A stretch of 64,000 nt of DNA. Origin: Haloechinothrix alba (GTDB lineage: Bacteria > Actinomycetota > Actinomycetes > Mycobacteriales > Pseudonocardiaceae). A program made the translations under genes and the position numbers. The notes beneath the pieces were generated by a model. It had not been told where the DNA came from. It worked only from the letters and a program-made list of their open reading frames with translations, and ran no database searches. The DNA lies in assembly GCF_900188115.1 (NCBI RefSeq), contig NZ_FZNW01000021.1:1-64000 (forward strand), given 5' to 3'. The number at the start of each line of letters is the position of its first letter. Within the stretch, counting starts at the first letter, position 1. Shown here piece after piece: positions 44,902 to 53,680 of this stretch.

Positions 44902-46181
44902 GCGATGAACCGGAAACCTCGTACGACGAGCCCGAGAATGCCGCCACGGAGGACTCGGATCGGACGGAGGCTGCGGTCGAGAGCGAAGCAGCGGGTGGCG
45001 ACCAGCAGCATCGCGGGATGATCCACCGCGCCATCCGATTCGTCGCTCGTGCAGGGAAGTCCGTGCGGTGGCCGCGGGCACGGGGTGGCCGTGCGGCTGT
45101 CGCCGCCGCACTCGTCGTGGCGCTCCTCGCGACCGGCGGCTACTTCTGGCTGCAGTCCGGCCGTGCTGTGTTCGGAACCTACGCGGGTGAAGGTGTGCTG
45201 TCGTTCGTCCCCGCGTGGTTGCCGGACGATGTGGCCTTCCGGTACGGGGAGAACCTCGTTACCGAAGAGGAACTCGACGAGCACACCGACATGCTGCGTT
45301 CCCTGTACGGGATCAGTGCGCCGAGTGACGGGGAGGAACGGCAGCAGTTCGACAAGGACGTCGCCAAGTCGTACGCCGTGAGCCTGGTCCTGCAGCGTGC
45401 GGCGCAGCAGCGGGAGATCAGTGTGCCTGACAAGCAGGCTCGGGACACGCTGACCAGGTTCGTCTCGGACCGTCTCGGGGAGGGTCCCGAGGCGTACAAC
45501 CAGTTCATCCAGTCACTGAGTGAGCAGGGCACCTCGGAGGAGGTCGTGCTCGACGAGCTCAAACGCCGGTTGTTGATAGCGGAACTGTCCGACGCCGTGG
45601 CAGGCGATGTCGGGAAGGTGACCGATCAGGAAGTCGAGAAGGCATTCGACGAGCGTAAGGAGGAGCTCGGCACTCCTGAGCGTCGCGCGATCAGCAACAT
45701 CGTCGTCGGGACGGAGGACGAGGCTGAACGTGTGCTGGAGCAGGTGCGCTCCGGAACGCCGTTCGCGGAGGTCGCGCGTGAGGTCAGCCTGGACGGCAGT
45801 ACGCGGGACGACGGGGGCGACCTCGGCACGGTCAGCGAACGGCAGCTCGAGGAGTCGTACGCTCAGGTAGCGTTCGAGGCCGAGCAAGGTGAGCTGTTCG
45901 GGCCCGTCAAGAACCAACACGGGTGGAACGTCGGCCGTGTCGACGAGATCCATAGCCCGGAGCCCGCCGAGTTCGACGAGATCAAGGATCAGCTGGCCCA
46001 GCAGCTACGAACCGAGGCGGCTCTGGAGAAGTGGCGATCCTGGCTCGGCGAGCGCATCGCCGAGGCGGACATCGTCTACGCGGACGAGTACCGCCCGGAG
46101 GAACCCGAAGCGTTACCAACGATGCCCCCGACTTCTCCGTCCATATCGAACGGGGAACCGACGCAGCAGCCAGGAAACTGA
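44898..46181 (+). CDS. Membrane-anchored SurA/PpiC-like chaperone in the mce operon
   Basis: 427 residues; the ATG overlaps the MMPL stop (ATGA). An acidic cytoplasmic N-terminus is followed by one membrane helix (about residues 65-85), a SurA-like helical region and a parvulin-type domain at about 260-355 (LEQVRSGTPFAEVAREVSLD, DDGGDLGTVSERQLEESYAQ). The two active-site histidines of parvulins are replaced by Asn267 (ISNIVV) and Asn344 (HGWNVGRV). It may act as a folding helper for the Mce proteins without isomerase activity. It takes the place held by Mce-associated membrane proteins in mycobacterial operons. Confidence 0.85.
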   Translation: MSDEPETSYDEPENAATEDSDRTEAAVESEAAGGDQQHRGMIHRAIRFVARAGKSVRWPRARGGRAAVAAALVVALLATGGYFWLQSGRAVFGTYAGEGVLSFVPAWLPDDVAFRYGENLVTEEELDEHTDMLRSLYGISAPSDGEERQQFDKDVAKSYAVSLVLQRAAQQREISVPDKQARDTLTRFVSDRLGEGPEAYNQFIQSLSEQGTSEEVVLDELKRRLLIAELSDAVAGDVGKVTDQEVEKAFDERKEELGTPERRAISNIVVGTEDEAERVLEQVRSGTPFAEVAREVSLDGSTRDDGGDLGTVSERQLEESYAQVAFEAEQGELFGPVKNQHGWNVGRVDEIHSPEPAEFDEIKDQLAQQLRTEAALEKWRSWLGERIAEADIVYADEYRPEEPEALPTMPPTSPSISNGEPTQQPGN

Positions 46182-46284
46182 CGTTCGGTGTGGATGGCTT
46201 CCGGTTCTCGGTCCTGCTCGCGGACGTGCGGGAGCAGGACAGGACGCGGGATCCGGGGGCATCACACGTTGCCGGAGGAGGAGT

Positions 46285-46500
46285 ATGAGCACGCTCGTCG
46301 CTTTCGGACTGCTTGCGGGTGGCTTGCTCCTGCTCGGCCGGTGGGGCATGCGTAACGCCACCCGGCTCGCACCACAGTCGCTCCCGGAAAACGAGCGGCA
46401 GCGTCGCGCTCGCGTGATGCGTCGCGGAAGTGTCGCCTGCTGGGTGGTGGCAGGGGCACTCCTCGCCGTGGGGTTCCACGCGTGGCTCGCGGGCGTGTGA
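46285..46500 (+). CDS. Small two-helix membrane protein, unknown
   Basis: 71 residues: a hydrophobic helix (LVAFGLLAGGLLLLGRWGM), a basic loop (RQRRARVMRRG) and a second helix (CWVVAGALLAVGFHAWL). GGAGGAGG lies four bases before the ATG. It is 103 bases after the SurA-like gene and probably ends the mce operon. No named family is recognised. Confidence 0.65.
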   Translation: MSTLVAFGLLAGGLLLLGRWGMRNATRLAPQSLPENERQRRARVMRRGSVACWVVAGALLAVGFHAWLAGV

Positions 46501-46546
46501 GCTCGCAGCCGGCGGGCACCGACGAACCTCCTGGTTGCCTTCGGGT

Positions 46547-46580
46547 CGGGATATGTATAAAATTGAATAAATATTAAACG
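46547..46580 (+). promoter_or_regulatory. AT-rich promoter island upstream of the FAD oxidoreductase operon
   Basis: GTATAAAATTGAATAAATAT followed by TAAACG forms an abrupt AT-rich run between the end of the mce operon and the gene at 46694. It contains TATAAA at the position of a -10 box, but no clear -35 is seen. Confidence 0.45.
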
Positions 46581-46693
46581 CAAGTCTTGCGAGCCCACGG
46601 CCGGCGCGTCCCGCTGCGCACGGTCGCTACCTGGGGCGAGCACGCCGCGGGGTGGGTGCGCAGATCCGCCGGGTCCCGTAGAGGAGGTCGTCG

Positions 46694-48025
46694 ATGACGG
46701 TGGCTGTCATCGGCGCCGGTGTCGCCGGCGCCGCGGCGGCGCGAACGTTGCGGAGTCGCGGGGTGGACGCGCTCGTGCTGGAGGCTTCGGAGGCCGTCGG
46801 GGGGCGTACGCGCACGGTCGGCCTGGAGTACGGTGCCGCCGACTCCGGAGCCATCTTCCTCATGGGCTCCTACGATGCGACCTTCCGGTACCTCCGGGAA
46901 GCCGGACACGAGCACGAGTTGCGGCGATGGGAGGCCCGGGCCGCCGTGCTGGACGGCGACGGCGACCGCCACCCGGTCCGGTTCGACCGGCCGTGGACGT
47001 TCCTCCGGCTCCCGCAGCTCACCTGGCGCGACCGCCGGCGAGCGGTGCGGGCGATCGGCGCGCTGGCGATGCGGCGCGGCCCGGCGCCGTTCGACACCGA
47101 CGAGCTGGCGGCGGTGGACGACGGGCGAACGCTTGCGGAATGGGCACGCGCCCGGTTCGGCGACCGCGTGTACGAGTACGTCGTCCGCCCGCTCATGGGG
47201 CCGCTGACCGGGGCCGACCCCGAGACGATCTCCGCCGCGTTCACGATCGCGTTGCTGGGCCGGGTGCACCGTACACAGCTCTGGGTGCCGCCTGGTGGGC
47301 TGGGGCAGATCGCATCGTGGCTCCTCGACGGTGTCGACGTCCGCACGGCCACGCCGGTGCGAGCGCTGGAGTACACACCGGACGGCATGACGGTCCACAC
47401 GCCCGGCGGGCCGTTCGATGTGCAGGGGGTCATCGTGGCCACGGATGTCCGGCAGGCCCGGGAGCTGCTCGACGGCGTGGTGGACAGCAGCGTGTGCGCG
47501 GCACTCGACGCCGTCGAGCCCGTTCCCGCCTACCACGTCCTGCTCGGGTACCACACGGACCCGTGGCCCGACGCCGGTCACGACCTCGTGGTCCAAGCGG
47601 GCCCTGGGCAACACCACAACTACGGCGTGCTTCGCAACAGCCGTCGTGCCCCGTACTCCGTTCCGCCCGGCGGGCAGACCGTCAGCGTGTACTTCGATCG
47701 CACCCAGGCCCCCGACAGCGACGAGGAACAGGTCGTGGCGCGGGCGCGCGCGGCGGTCGACCGCGCGTTCGGGTTCGCCGTTCCGGACTTCCACCGGGTG
47801 TTCGGCATGGACGTAGCGCTCATCGCTCCCACACCCGGGCATTACGAGGCCATGCGGGCTACGCGGGATGCGATGCCGAGCCGGATCCGGCTGGCAGGGG
47901 ACTACCTGAGCCACTCCGGTATCGAGGCGGCGCTGCTCTCCGGTGAGCGCGCCGCACGCGATCTGCTGGCCGCGGGATGCGGCACCGCGCAGCACCGGGA
48001 CGATCCCCGGGGACCGAGGTCATGA
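46694..48025 (+). CDS. FAD-dependent amine-oxidase-fold oxidoreductase
   Basis: 443 residues. The N-terminal dinucleotide motif (VAVIGAGVAGAAAARTLRSR, then GVDALVLEASEAVGGRTRTV) and the C-terminal FAD contact (RIRLAGDYLSHSGIEAALLS) are those of the protoporphyrinogen-oxidase/amine-oxidase superfamily. The middle substrate domain is not specific enough to name a reaction; a lipid or isoprenoid substrate would fit the region. GAGGAGG lies just before the ATG. It heads a four-gene operon with overlapping ends. Confidence 0.82.
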   Translation: MTVAVIGAGVAGAAAARTLRSRGVDALVLEASEAVGGRTRTVGLEYGAADSGAIFLMGSYDATFRYLREAGHEHELRRWEARAAVLDGDGDRHPVRFDRPWTFLRLPQLTWRDRRRAVRAIGALAMRRGPAPFDTDELAAVDDGRTLAEWARARFGDRVYEYVVRPLMGPLTGADPETISAAFTIALLGRVHRTQLWVPPGGLGQIASWLLDGVDVRTATPVRALEYTPDGMTVHTPGGPFDVQGVIVATDVRQARELLDGVVDSSVCAALDAVEPVPAYHVLLGYHTDPWPDAGHDLVVQAGPGQHHNYGVLRNSRRAPYSVPPGGQTVSVYFDRTQAPDSDEEQVVARARAAVDRAFGFAVPDFHRVFGMDVALIAPTPGHYEAMRATRDAMPSRIRLAGDYLSHSGIEAALLSGERAARDLLAAGCGTAQHRDDPRGPRS

Positions 48026-48747
48026 CACGGGAACTGACGGGTACCTCGCGGCGGGCATTGCTCGCGTGCGCCTGGTGCGGCCCGCTGACCGTCGTCGTCG
48101 CCTTCACCGGCTGGCTGATCGCCGGTGTGCTGCCGGTGCCGCTGGGCGCGAGCAGCACGGCCGGGGAGGTCGTGGACTTCTACTCCTCCGGAGCGCACGT
48201 GCCGATGGGGATCGCGCTGGCATCGATCGGGATCTCGCTGGTCATCCCCGTGATCGCCGCCATCACGTACGTTATGTGGCTCGGCGAGCCGGGCGCGCCA
48301 GTGTTGACGTCGATCCAGGCGGTGAGCGGGACTGCCACGACCGTGTTGCTCCTCGTGCCGATGCTGCTCATGGCGAGTGCCGGATTCCGCCCGGAGCGCC
48401 CGGCGGAACTGACGGTACTGCTGAACGACACGGCGTGGCTGCTGTTCATCACACCCGTGGGGCCGTTCGTGATCCAGAACGTGGCGATCGCGACCGCGAT
48501 CCTGTCGACCAGCACGACGCCACTGCCGCGGTGGCTGGGCTTCCTGAACCTGTGGGTCGGGTTCACCTTCACCTTCGACGTGATCGCCTACGCCTTCCAC
48601 GACGGACCGTTCGCCTGGCACGGCCTGTTGATCTTCTGGCTGGCACTGACCAGTTACGCGATCTGGCTCGTCGCGATGGGCCTGACGATCCGGCACGTGA
48701 TTGTGGCCCGGGCCGCCGGTCGTGACCCGATCCCTGGGGTCGCGTGA
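48022..48747 (+). CDS. Integral membrane protein of unknown function
   Basis: 241 residues with about six membrane segments (PLTVVVAFTGWLIAGVL, LVIPVIAAITYVMWL, TTVLLLVPMLLMASA and others). It overlaps the FAD gene by ATGA at 48022-48025 and the next gene by a shared base, so it belongs to the same unit. It may be a membrane partner of the oxidase-like subunits that follow. No family is named with confidence. Confidence 0.65.
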   Translation: MTRELTGTSRRALLACAWCGPLTVVVAFTGWLIAGVLPVPLGASSTAGEVVDFYSSGAHVPMGIALASIGISLVIPVIAAITYVMWLGEPGAPVLTSIQAVSGTATTVLLLVPMLLMASAGFRPERPAELTVLLNDTAWLLFITPVGPFVIQNVAIATAILSTSTTPLPRWLGFLNLWVGFTFTFDVIAYAFHDGPFAWHGLLIFWLALTSYAIWLVAMGLTIRHVIVARAAGRDPIPGVA

Positions 48748-49346
48748 TGGTCGGCCACCTGGGCCGGCACGGGTCGATCGCGCGGTCCGCGGAACACGTC
48801 CCTGCAGAACGCGGCATGTGGCTGTTCCTGCTCGCCGACATGACCGTGTTCGCGCTATTCTTCGGGGCCTATCTCTGGGAGTTCGGCTCCGCACGGGACG
48901 AGTTCACCGCCGACGCGGCCGCGCTGCCCGTACCGGTCGGTTTCGTGAACACGCTCGTGCTGCTGACGTCCTCCTTCCTCGTGGTGCGCGCGGTCGAGGC
49001 CCACCGGTCGGGTGCGTTCGACCGGGCCAGGCGGTTCCTCGGCGGCACGCTCGCGGGGGCCGGCACGTTCACCGGGCTCAAGCTCGTCGAGTACGCGCTG
49101 GAGATCGCAGCCGGGCACGGGCTGACGACGTCGACATTCTTCATGTACTACTTCGTCATCACGGGCGTGCACCTGATGCACGTCGCCATCGGGACGACCC
49201 TGCTCGTGGCGTGGCAGCGTGCGCTGGCGCCCGGGAAGGCTCCGTACGGCCCTCGCTGGGCCGAAGGCGTGGCAGGCTACTGGCACATGGTCGACCTGCT
49301 CTGGCTGATCATCTTCTCGCTCCTCTACATCGGGAGCTACGCATGA
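48747..49346 (+). CDS. Cytochrome c oxidase subunit III-like protein
   Basis: 199 residues with about five membrane helices. The sequence GMWLFLLADMTVFALFFGAY, the YYFVITGVHLMHVAIG stretch and GYWHMVDLLWLIIFSLLY are the conserved parts of heme-copper oxidase subunit III, including the His and Glu positions of the core. It is closest to the short NorE-type or orphan CoxIII group. Subunits I and II are not in the window. The start shares a base with the previous stop; a GTG at 48744 is an alternative. Confidence 0.85.
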   Translation: MVGHLGRHGSIARSAEHVPAERGMWLFLLADMTVFALFFGAYLWEFGSARDEFTADAAALPVPVGFVNTLVLLTSSFLVVRAVEAHRSGAFDRARRFLGGTLAGAGTFTGLKLVEYALEIAAGHGLTTSTFFMYYFVITGVHLMHVAIGTTLLVAWQRALAPGKAPYGPRWAEGVAGYWHMVDLLWLIIFSLLYIGSYA

Positions 49347-49609
49347 CCAAACCGCACAGCAGACCGAGGAACGTCTATATCGGACTCGTGGTCGTCACGG
49401 TGATCTCGCTTGCGGTGGCATGCGGCGCCGCGCACGGCCTGCTGACCGCACGGGTCGCCGCTACGACCGCGACGGTTCTCGCGTTCGCCAAGGCCCGCTT
49501 CGTCGTGCTCGACTTCATGGAGCTGCGGCACGCCGCGCGCGTACGGTCGTACTTCGATGCGTGGCTGGCCGTGGTGTGCCTCGGCTGCGCCGTGCTGCTG
49601 CTGCGCTAG
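49343..49609 (+). CDS. Cytochrome c oxidase subunit IV-like (NorF-type) protein
   Basis: 88 residues with three membrane helices and the family core LAFAKARFVVLDFMELRHA. It overlaps the subunit III-like gene by ATGA. Such III/IV pairs occur beside nitric oxide reductase or as orphan pairs in actinobacteria; which holds here is not known. Confidence 0.8.
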   Translation: MTKPHSRPRNVYIGLVVVTVISLAVACGAAHGLLTARVAATTATVLAFAKARFVVLDFMELRHAARVRSYFDAWLAVVCLGCAVLLLR

Positions 49610-49611
49610 CC

Positions 49612-50586
49612 TCAGACCTCGAGGCCGACGGGGCGGCCGTCGACGATCTGGTCGAGATACTCGCTCATGCCGTACAGCTCGCGGCCGTCGTGGAGCGTCC
49701 AGCTCATCAGGCTCTCCACGATCCGCGTCATGCTCACCTTGCCGGTCGTGTCGTCGGTCGGCCGGTGCCGCAGCGGAACTGTGGCCCGTGCCCGGCCGTG
49801 CAGCTTCCACTCGCGGGCGTCGGAACGCAGCACCACATCGACCTCGACCTGCTCGTCGCGGTCGTCCCGGACGGTACCGAGATCGATCGCCGTCACGCGG
49901 TGCTGGACACGACCGTCCCAGACGAACCCGCCACGGATTGCCGAGCCGTCCTGCCTGCCGAACCAGGCACCCATGAAGCCGAACCCGTCGGTGCAGCCGT
50001 GGACCCAGCGGTAGAACCAGGGCGCCTGCCAGCTGCGCGGTCCCCACGTGTGGTCGCGCAGTCCGTGGCCGTGGATGGTTGTCGTGTCGCCCGCGAGCCG
50101 GATCCGCCCGTCCACGGCGATCGGCTGCTCGTAGTGGTTCGGCACGAACGAGACGTCGTCGGCGTCGAAGCTGTGCTCGGACTCCGGCGCGATCGCGTAG
50201 ACCGACAGTGCGAGCGAGCAGTCGCGCACCGGGCTCCCGCCGAGCGCGGCACGGGGATCGGTCATCATGGCCGGGTCGTCGACGACGGTGACGTTCCCGT
50301 CGAAGGCGAGTTCGAGATGTCGCATCGGCTCGCGCACCTCGACGCGCATCCCCGCTGCGTCGAGGCGGTCGTTCGACGTAACCCGGGGCTGTTCGTAGGC
50401 GAAGCCGAGGCGCCCGTCGGGCAGGTAGAGGCAGACGGTCACCTCACCGTGGCCCTCGTTCGGCCGGTTGCCGATCCGCAGGAACCCGCCAAGGCGAGCG
50501 CGCGGGTCGTAGAAGTGGAAGTACATCGACTCGCTGAATGCGGGATCGGCTCCCGGAGTGTGCAGGTAATCGTCGTCCGGCGTCAT
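49612..50586 (-). CDS. Lipocalin-like (AttH/CrtC-fold) protein, unknown
   Basis: 324 residues, soluble and beta-rich. Motifs such as IHGHGLRDHTWGPRSWQAPW and FRIG-like strands resemble the carotenoid 1,2-hydratase/AttH group that binds long hydrophobic ligands. No catalytic assignment can be made. The stop lies two bases from that of the subunit IV-like gene, so the operons converge without space for a terminator. It is co-directional with the kinase gene 39 bases upstream. Confidence 0.65.
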   Translation of the reverse strand: MTPDDDYLHTPGADPAFSESMYFHFYDPRARLGGFLRIGNRPNEGHGEVTVCLYLPDGRLGFAYEQPRVTSNDRLDAAGMRVEVREPMRHLELAFDGNVTVVDDPAMMTDPRAALGGSPVRDCSLALSVYAIAPESEHSFDADDVSFVPNHYEQPIAVDGRIRLAGDTTTIHGHGLRDHTWGPRSWQAPWFYRWVHGCTDGFGFMGAWFGRQDGSAIRGGFVWDGRVQHRVTAIDLGTVRDDRDEQVEVDVVLRSDAREWKLHGRARATVPLRHRPTDDTTGKVSMTRIVESLMSWTLHDGRELYGMSEYLDQIVDGRPVGLEV

Positions 50587-50625
50587 GGTGAGCTCCTTAC
50601 TCGTGCTGGCGGCCGGCCATCACGT

Positions 50626-51660
50626 TCACGGCGTGCGGTACTGGCGAGCGAGATCGAGGGCCTCGTGCAGCAGGTATCGGATCGTGTCCTCCAGCGTGAC
50701 CAGGTCGGGCGCTCCGTGCTCACCGAGCTCGCCGGACCGGCGCCGCACCAGCACACCCTGCAGGAGCGTGGCGGCCTTCCAGTGGGTGAATGCCCGGTAG
50801 TAGTCGAGCGCATCCGCGTCGAGGCCGGTACGGCCGGCATACTCTGCGACGATATCCGCGCGGTGCGCGAACCCTCCTGCTCGCGTCGGGCTCGGCACCG
50901 CGATGGCCGGGTCTTCCGGTGCCCGCCAGTCGTCGACGAGCCAGGCCAGGTCCGCGATGGGGTCACCGAGCGTGCACAGCTCCCAGTCGAGCACCGCCGT
51001 GATGCGGCCGCGATCCACGAGCACGTTCGCCAGCCGGTAGTCGCCGTGGACCAGGGTCACACGCTGCGGGCGTGGAGCACGGTTCTCGAGGCGATCGAGG
51101 CACCGCCGCCACAAGCCGTCGGCATCGGAGTGCCAGCCCCAGTCCCGCCAGTTGCGGCTCATGCGGCGGATCTGGCGGGCTACGTACCCGTCGTGCGGGG
51201 CCAGCTCCGCCAGCCCGACAGTGCCGGGGTCTGTCTCGTGCAGCGCGGCGAGTGTCGCGATCACGTTGGTCCCGAGCTCCGCCCGCTCGGAGACCGGCAG
51301 CCGCGCTGCGTCGCGCTCGTCGGAGAGCACGGCTCCGGGCGCCCGTTCGGTGACGGCGAACGGTCCGTCGATCCCGGCCTCGCCGGCACCGGTCGCCACG
51401 ACGGCCGGAACCGGAACCGCCGTTGTCGCGAGCGCGCGCAGGATGCGCGCCTCGCGGAGCACTCCGTGCTCGCCGCCGTCCTCGTCGCTGCGCGGCGGGC
51501 GGCGGAGGACCCACTCCCGGCTCTCGGCATCTCGCAACAGGAAGGTGAGGTTGGACTGGCCGGAACCGATCCGGTACGACACGACCGGGGCCGTCAGTGC
51601 CGGTACGCGCGCACCGAGCCACGCGGCCAGCTGCCCGTGGCCGTCGGCGTACGCGGTCAT
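50626..51660 (-). CDS. Aminoglycoside-phosphotransferase-fold kinase (ACAD10-like)
   Basis: 344 residues. The kinase fold shows VSYRIGSGQSNLTFLL (nucleotide loop), the catalytic LVHGDYRLANVLVD and the metal motif VLDWELCTLGDPIADL. Proteins of this branch occur with acyl-CoA dehydrogenases and may phosphorylate hydroxy-acyl-CoA intermediates, as mammalian ACAD10/11 do. That fits the lipid genes nearby. It is probably co-transcribed with the lipocalin-like gene. Confidence 0.85.
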   Translation of the reverse strand: MTAYADGHGQLAAWLGARVPALTAPVVSYRIGSGQSNLTFLLRDAESREWVLRRPPRSDEDGGEHGVLREARILRALATTAVPVPAVVATGAGEAGIDGPFAVTERAPGAVLSDERDAARLPVSERAELGTNVIATLAALHETDPGTVGLAELAPHDGYVARQIRRMSRNWRDWGWHSDADGLWRRCLDRLENRAPRPQRVTLVHGDYRLANVLVDRGRITAVLDWELCTLGDPIADLAWLVDDWRAPEDPAIAVPSPTRAGGFAHRADIVAEYAGRTGLDADALDYYRAFTHWKAATLLQGVLVRRRSGELGEHGAPDLVTLEDTIRYLLHEALDLARQYRTP

Positions 51661-51839
51661 GTGTGCTCCAGAGGCAGCTTCCGTGGCGTTCGATGTCTAC
51701 CCGATCGTGGCCGGGTTCGCTGTTCGCCCCGCACGACCCGGCGATGCTCAGAGCCCTGATTTTCAGGCCCTTCGCTCTGATGGTGGGTTTGGCGTGTCGC
51801 CTCGATCAAGAACATGGGAGGGGGCATTCATGATCGTTT

Positions 51840-52521
51840 GTGAAGACAGACCCGGATATCCTCCTGACGGCACTGTCCGTTCTGATCGACAACCACGTGA
51901 TCCCGGCCCAGCAACGATGGCCGGGGCGCCGGGAGAAGCTCTCCGACGCCGAGCTGGTGTGCTTGGCGTTGGCGCAGGTGCTGCTCGGGGGCGCGTAGCG
52001 AGCATCATTGGCTGCGGATGTGCTACGCACGGCTGGGGCACCTGTTCCCGTGCCTGCTCAAGCGGCCCGGCTACCACAAGCGGGTCAAGGCCGCGGCCCC
52101 GCTGATCTGCGAGACCATGCTGCACCTGGCCACCGTGTGCCCGTCCTGGAGCGAGGATCTGCGGCTGATCGACGGCACTGCGGTGCCTTGCGGCAGCTCG
52201 CGTGAGACGATGCGGCGTTCCGAGCTGGCAGGCTGGACCGGCTATGGCTGATGCGCGGCCCACTCGCGCTACTTCTGGGGCCTCAAGCTGTACGTGATCA
52301 CCGCCGCCGAGGGCATGCCGGTAACGTGGTGTCTGGCCGACGCCAAGCTGGGCGAACGCGAGGGCGCCGGGGAACTGTTCGGCCACGCCCTCGACACCGG
52401 TGCCCTGCGCGAGGGGATGGTCGTGCTCGCCGACAAGGGCTTGTCGGCCAAGCCGCTGGAGCGCTACTGCGCCGACCAACTCGGCGTCCTGTTCGTGCGG
52501 CCGGACCGCAACGACGTGGGT
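51840..52521 (+). pseudogene. Broken IS982-family transposase
   Basis: The GTG at 51840 starts a typical IS982 N-terminus (KTDPDILLTALSVLIDNHVI, then PAQQRWPGRREKLSDAELVC). One extra G in the run near 51990 shifts the frame. The product resumes in another frame (HHWLRMCYARLGHLFPCLLK) and meets a TGA at 52249-52251. After that the DDE region continues (GLKLYVITAAEGMPV, VVLADKGLS) up to RPDRNDVG at about 52521, where homology stops. Frameshift, nonsense and a missing C-terminus make it inactive. Clear terminal repeats were not found. Confidence 0.85.
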
Positions 52522-52552
52522 AAGATTCCCCCAGGCTACCCGACCCTGGCAC

Positions 52553-52584
52553 GGATGGGGTCGTGCAGTCACACGGCCCCATCC
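52553..52584. terminator. Hairpin downstream of the transposase remnant
   Basis: GGATGGGGTCGTG (52553-52565) pairs almost perfectly with CACACGGCCCCATCC (52570-52584). It may be a terminator or mark the end of the old insertion. Confidence 0.45.
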
Positions 52585-52702
52585 CGCGTGTGCACCATTT
52601 TCCCAGGTCACACCCCGAACTCCCGAACTCGTGTGCTCATGGTCTCCGGAAGTCCGCTCAGCGGACCGAAGTAGTGGCTTCTGCATAGCTGTGATTTGGT
52701 TT

Positions 52703-53680
52703 TCAGCTAGGGAGTGCCGTGCTTTCGGGGAAGAAGGCTGACTTGTGCTCCTCGATCCAGTCGCGGAGCGTGCGCGGTTCGCGTCCGAGCAGATGCTGCA
52801 GGACGTCGGTGACGATGAACAGCGGCTCTTCTTTCTGCTCGTTCAGACAGAACTCCACGAAATAGTCGGTTGCGCCGGGGCCGAAGTGCATGTTGACGAC
52901 CTCTTCGACGTCGTCCTTGAATGCCTGCGGGTCGTCCTCGTAGGTGATCTCGACGCCGAGTACCTCGGTGAGCATCGTCGCGACCTCTGAGAATCTGATC
53001 CGTTCCGTGCCGGTGACATGGTGCATGTATCCGTCGTGCTCGCGGTCGTGTGGCTCGAGTAGCAATCGCGCGGCCGCCTCGCCGAGGTCGCGGGTGTCCA
53101 CGAACGTTGTACTCCGGTCGAACGGCGCCGAGAGGACTCGCCGGTTCAGGAGGGGAAGCAGCCAGACAGTGAGTAGGTCGTCCATGAAGTAGGCGAACGA
53201 GTTCAGGAAGCTGACCGGCAGGCCCGACGCGTTCAACACGGCCCGCGCCTGCTGGTACTGCAACGCTGGCCCTGGATACTCACGGAGCGAAGGCCGGAGT
53301 TCGTTGGCGTTGTTGATTCCGATCGTCACGCCGGTGAGCTTGACCAGGTGCGGTTGCGTACCTGCAGCATGCGCCGCGGCGCAAACGTTGATCATGGCGC
53401 GCTGCTCGTCGATCCTGAAGTCGGGCGTGATGAGGAACGCCGCGTCGACCCCGTCGAACGCGGCGACCAGGCTCTGGAGGTCCATGTAGTCGGCCTGCAC
53501 GATCTCCGCCGACGGGTACCTCGCCTTCAGCTCACCGGCCTTGTCTACGGAACTGGTGGCTACCCTGAGTGCCACGTTACGATTGCTGCCGGCGATGGCG
53601 TCGGCAGCGAAGGCACCAACATGACCACTGGCGCCGAATACGAGCACACGGTGGGGGGCGGGACGGGCATTAGCGCTCAT
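52703..53680 (-). CDS. NmrA-like NAD(P)-binding protein
   Basis: 325 residues of the atypical short-chain dehydrogenase class. The N-terminal nucleotide motif is VLVFGASGHVGAFAADAIAG, with ADYMDLQSLVAAFDGVDAAF in the following fold. The catalytic tyrosine of SDRs is not in a normal YxxxK context, as in NmrA/HSCARG-type redox sensors. The start at 53680 was chosen because the nucleotide motif follows within 12 residues; an in-frame ATG lies at 53740. It sits inside a debris zone, between an IS remnant and a YrbE fragment. Confidence 0.82.
   Translation of the reverse strand: MSANARPAPHRVLVFGASGHVGAFAADAIAGSNRNVALRVATSSVDKAGELKARYPSAEIVQADYMDLQSLVAAFDGVDAAFLITPDFRIDEQRAMINVCAAAHAAGTQPHLVKLTGVTIGINNANELRPSLREYPGPALQYQQARAVLNASGLPVSFLNSFAYFMDDLLTVWLLPLLNRRVLSAPFDRSTTFVDTRDLGEAAARLLLEPHDREHDGYMHHVTGTERIRFSEVATMLTEVLGVEITYEDDPQAFKDDVEEVVNMHFGPGATDYFVEFCLNEQKEEPLFIVTDVLQHLLGREPRTLRDWIEEHKSAFFPESTALPS

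Noticed and set aside
33799-46500. Assignment of the operon to mce4 (cholesterol importer)
   Set aside because: The gene order beyond the Mce proteins differs from mce4 and no substrate can be inferred from sequence alone.
49420-51759. 779-residue open frame on the plus strand
   Set aside because: Shadow of the lipocalin-like and kinase genes on the opposite strand; both of those have clear family motifs.
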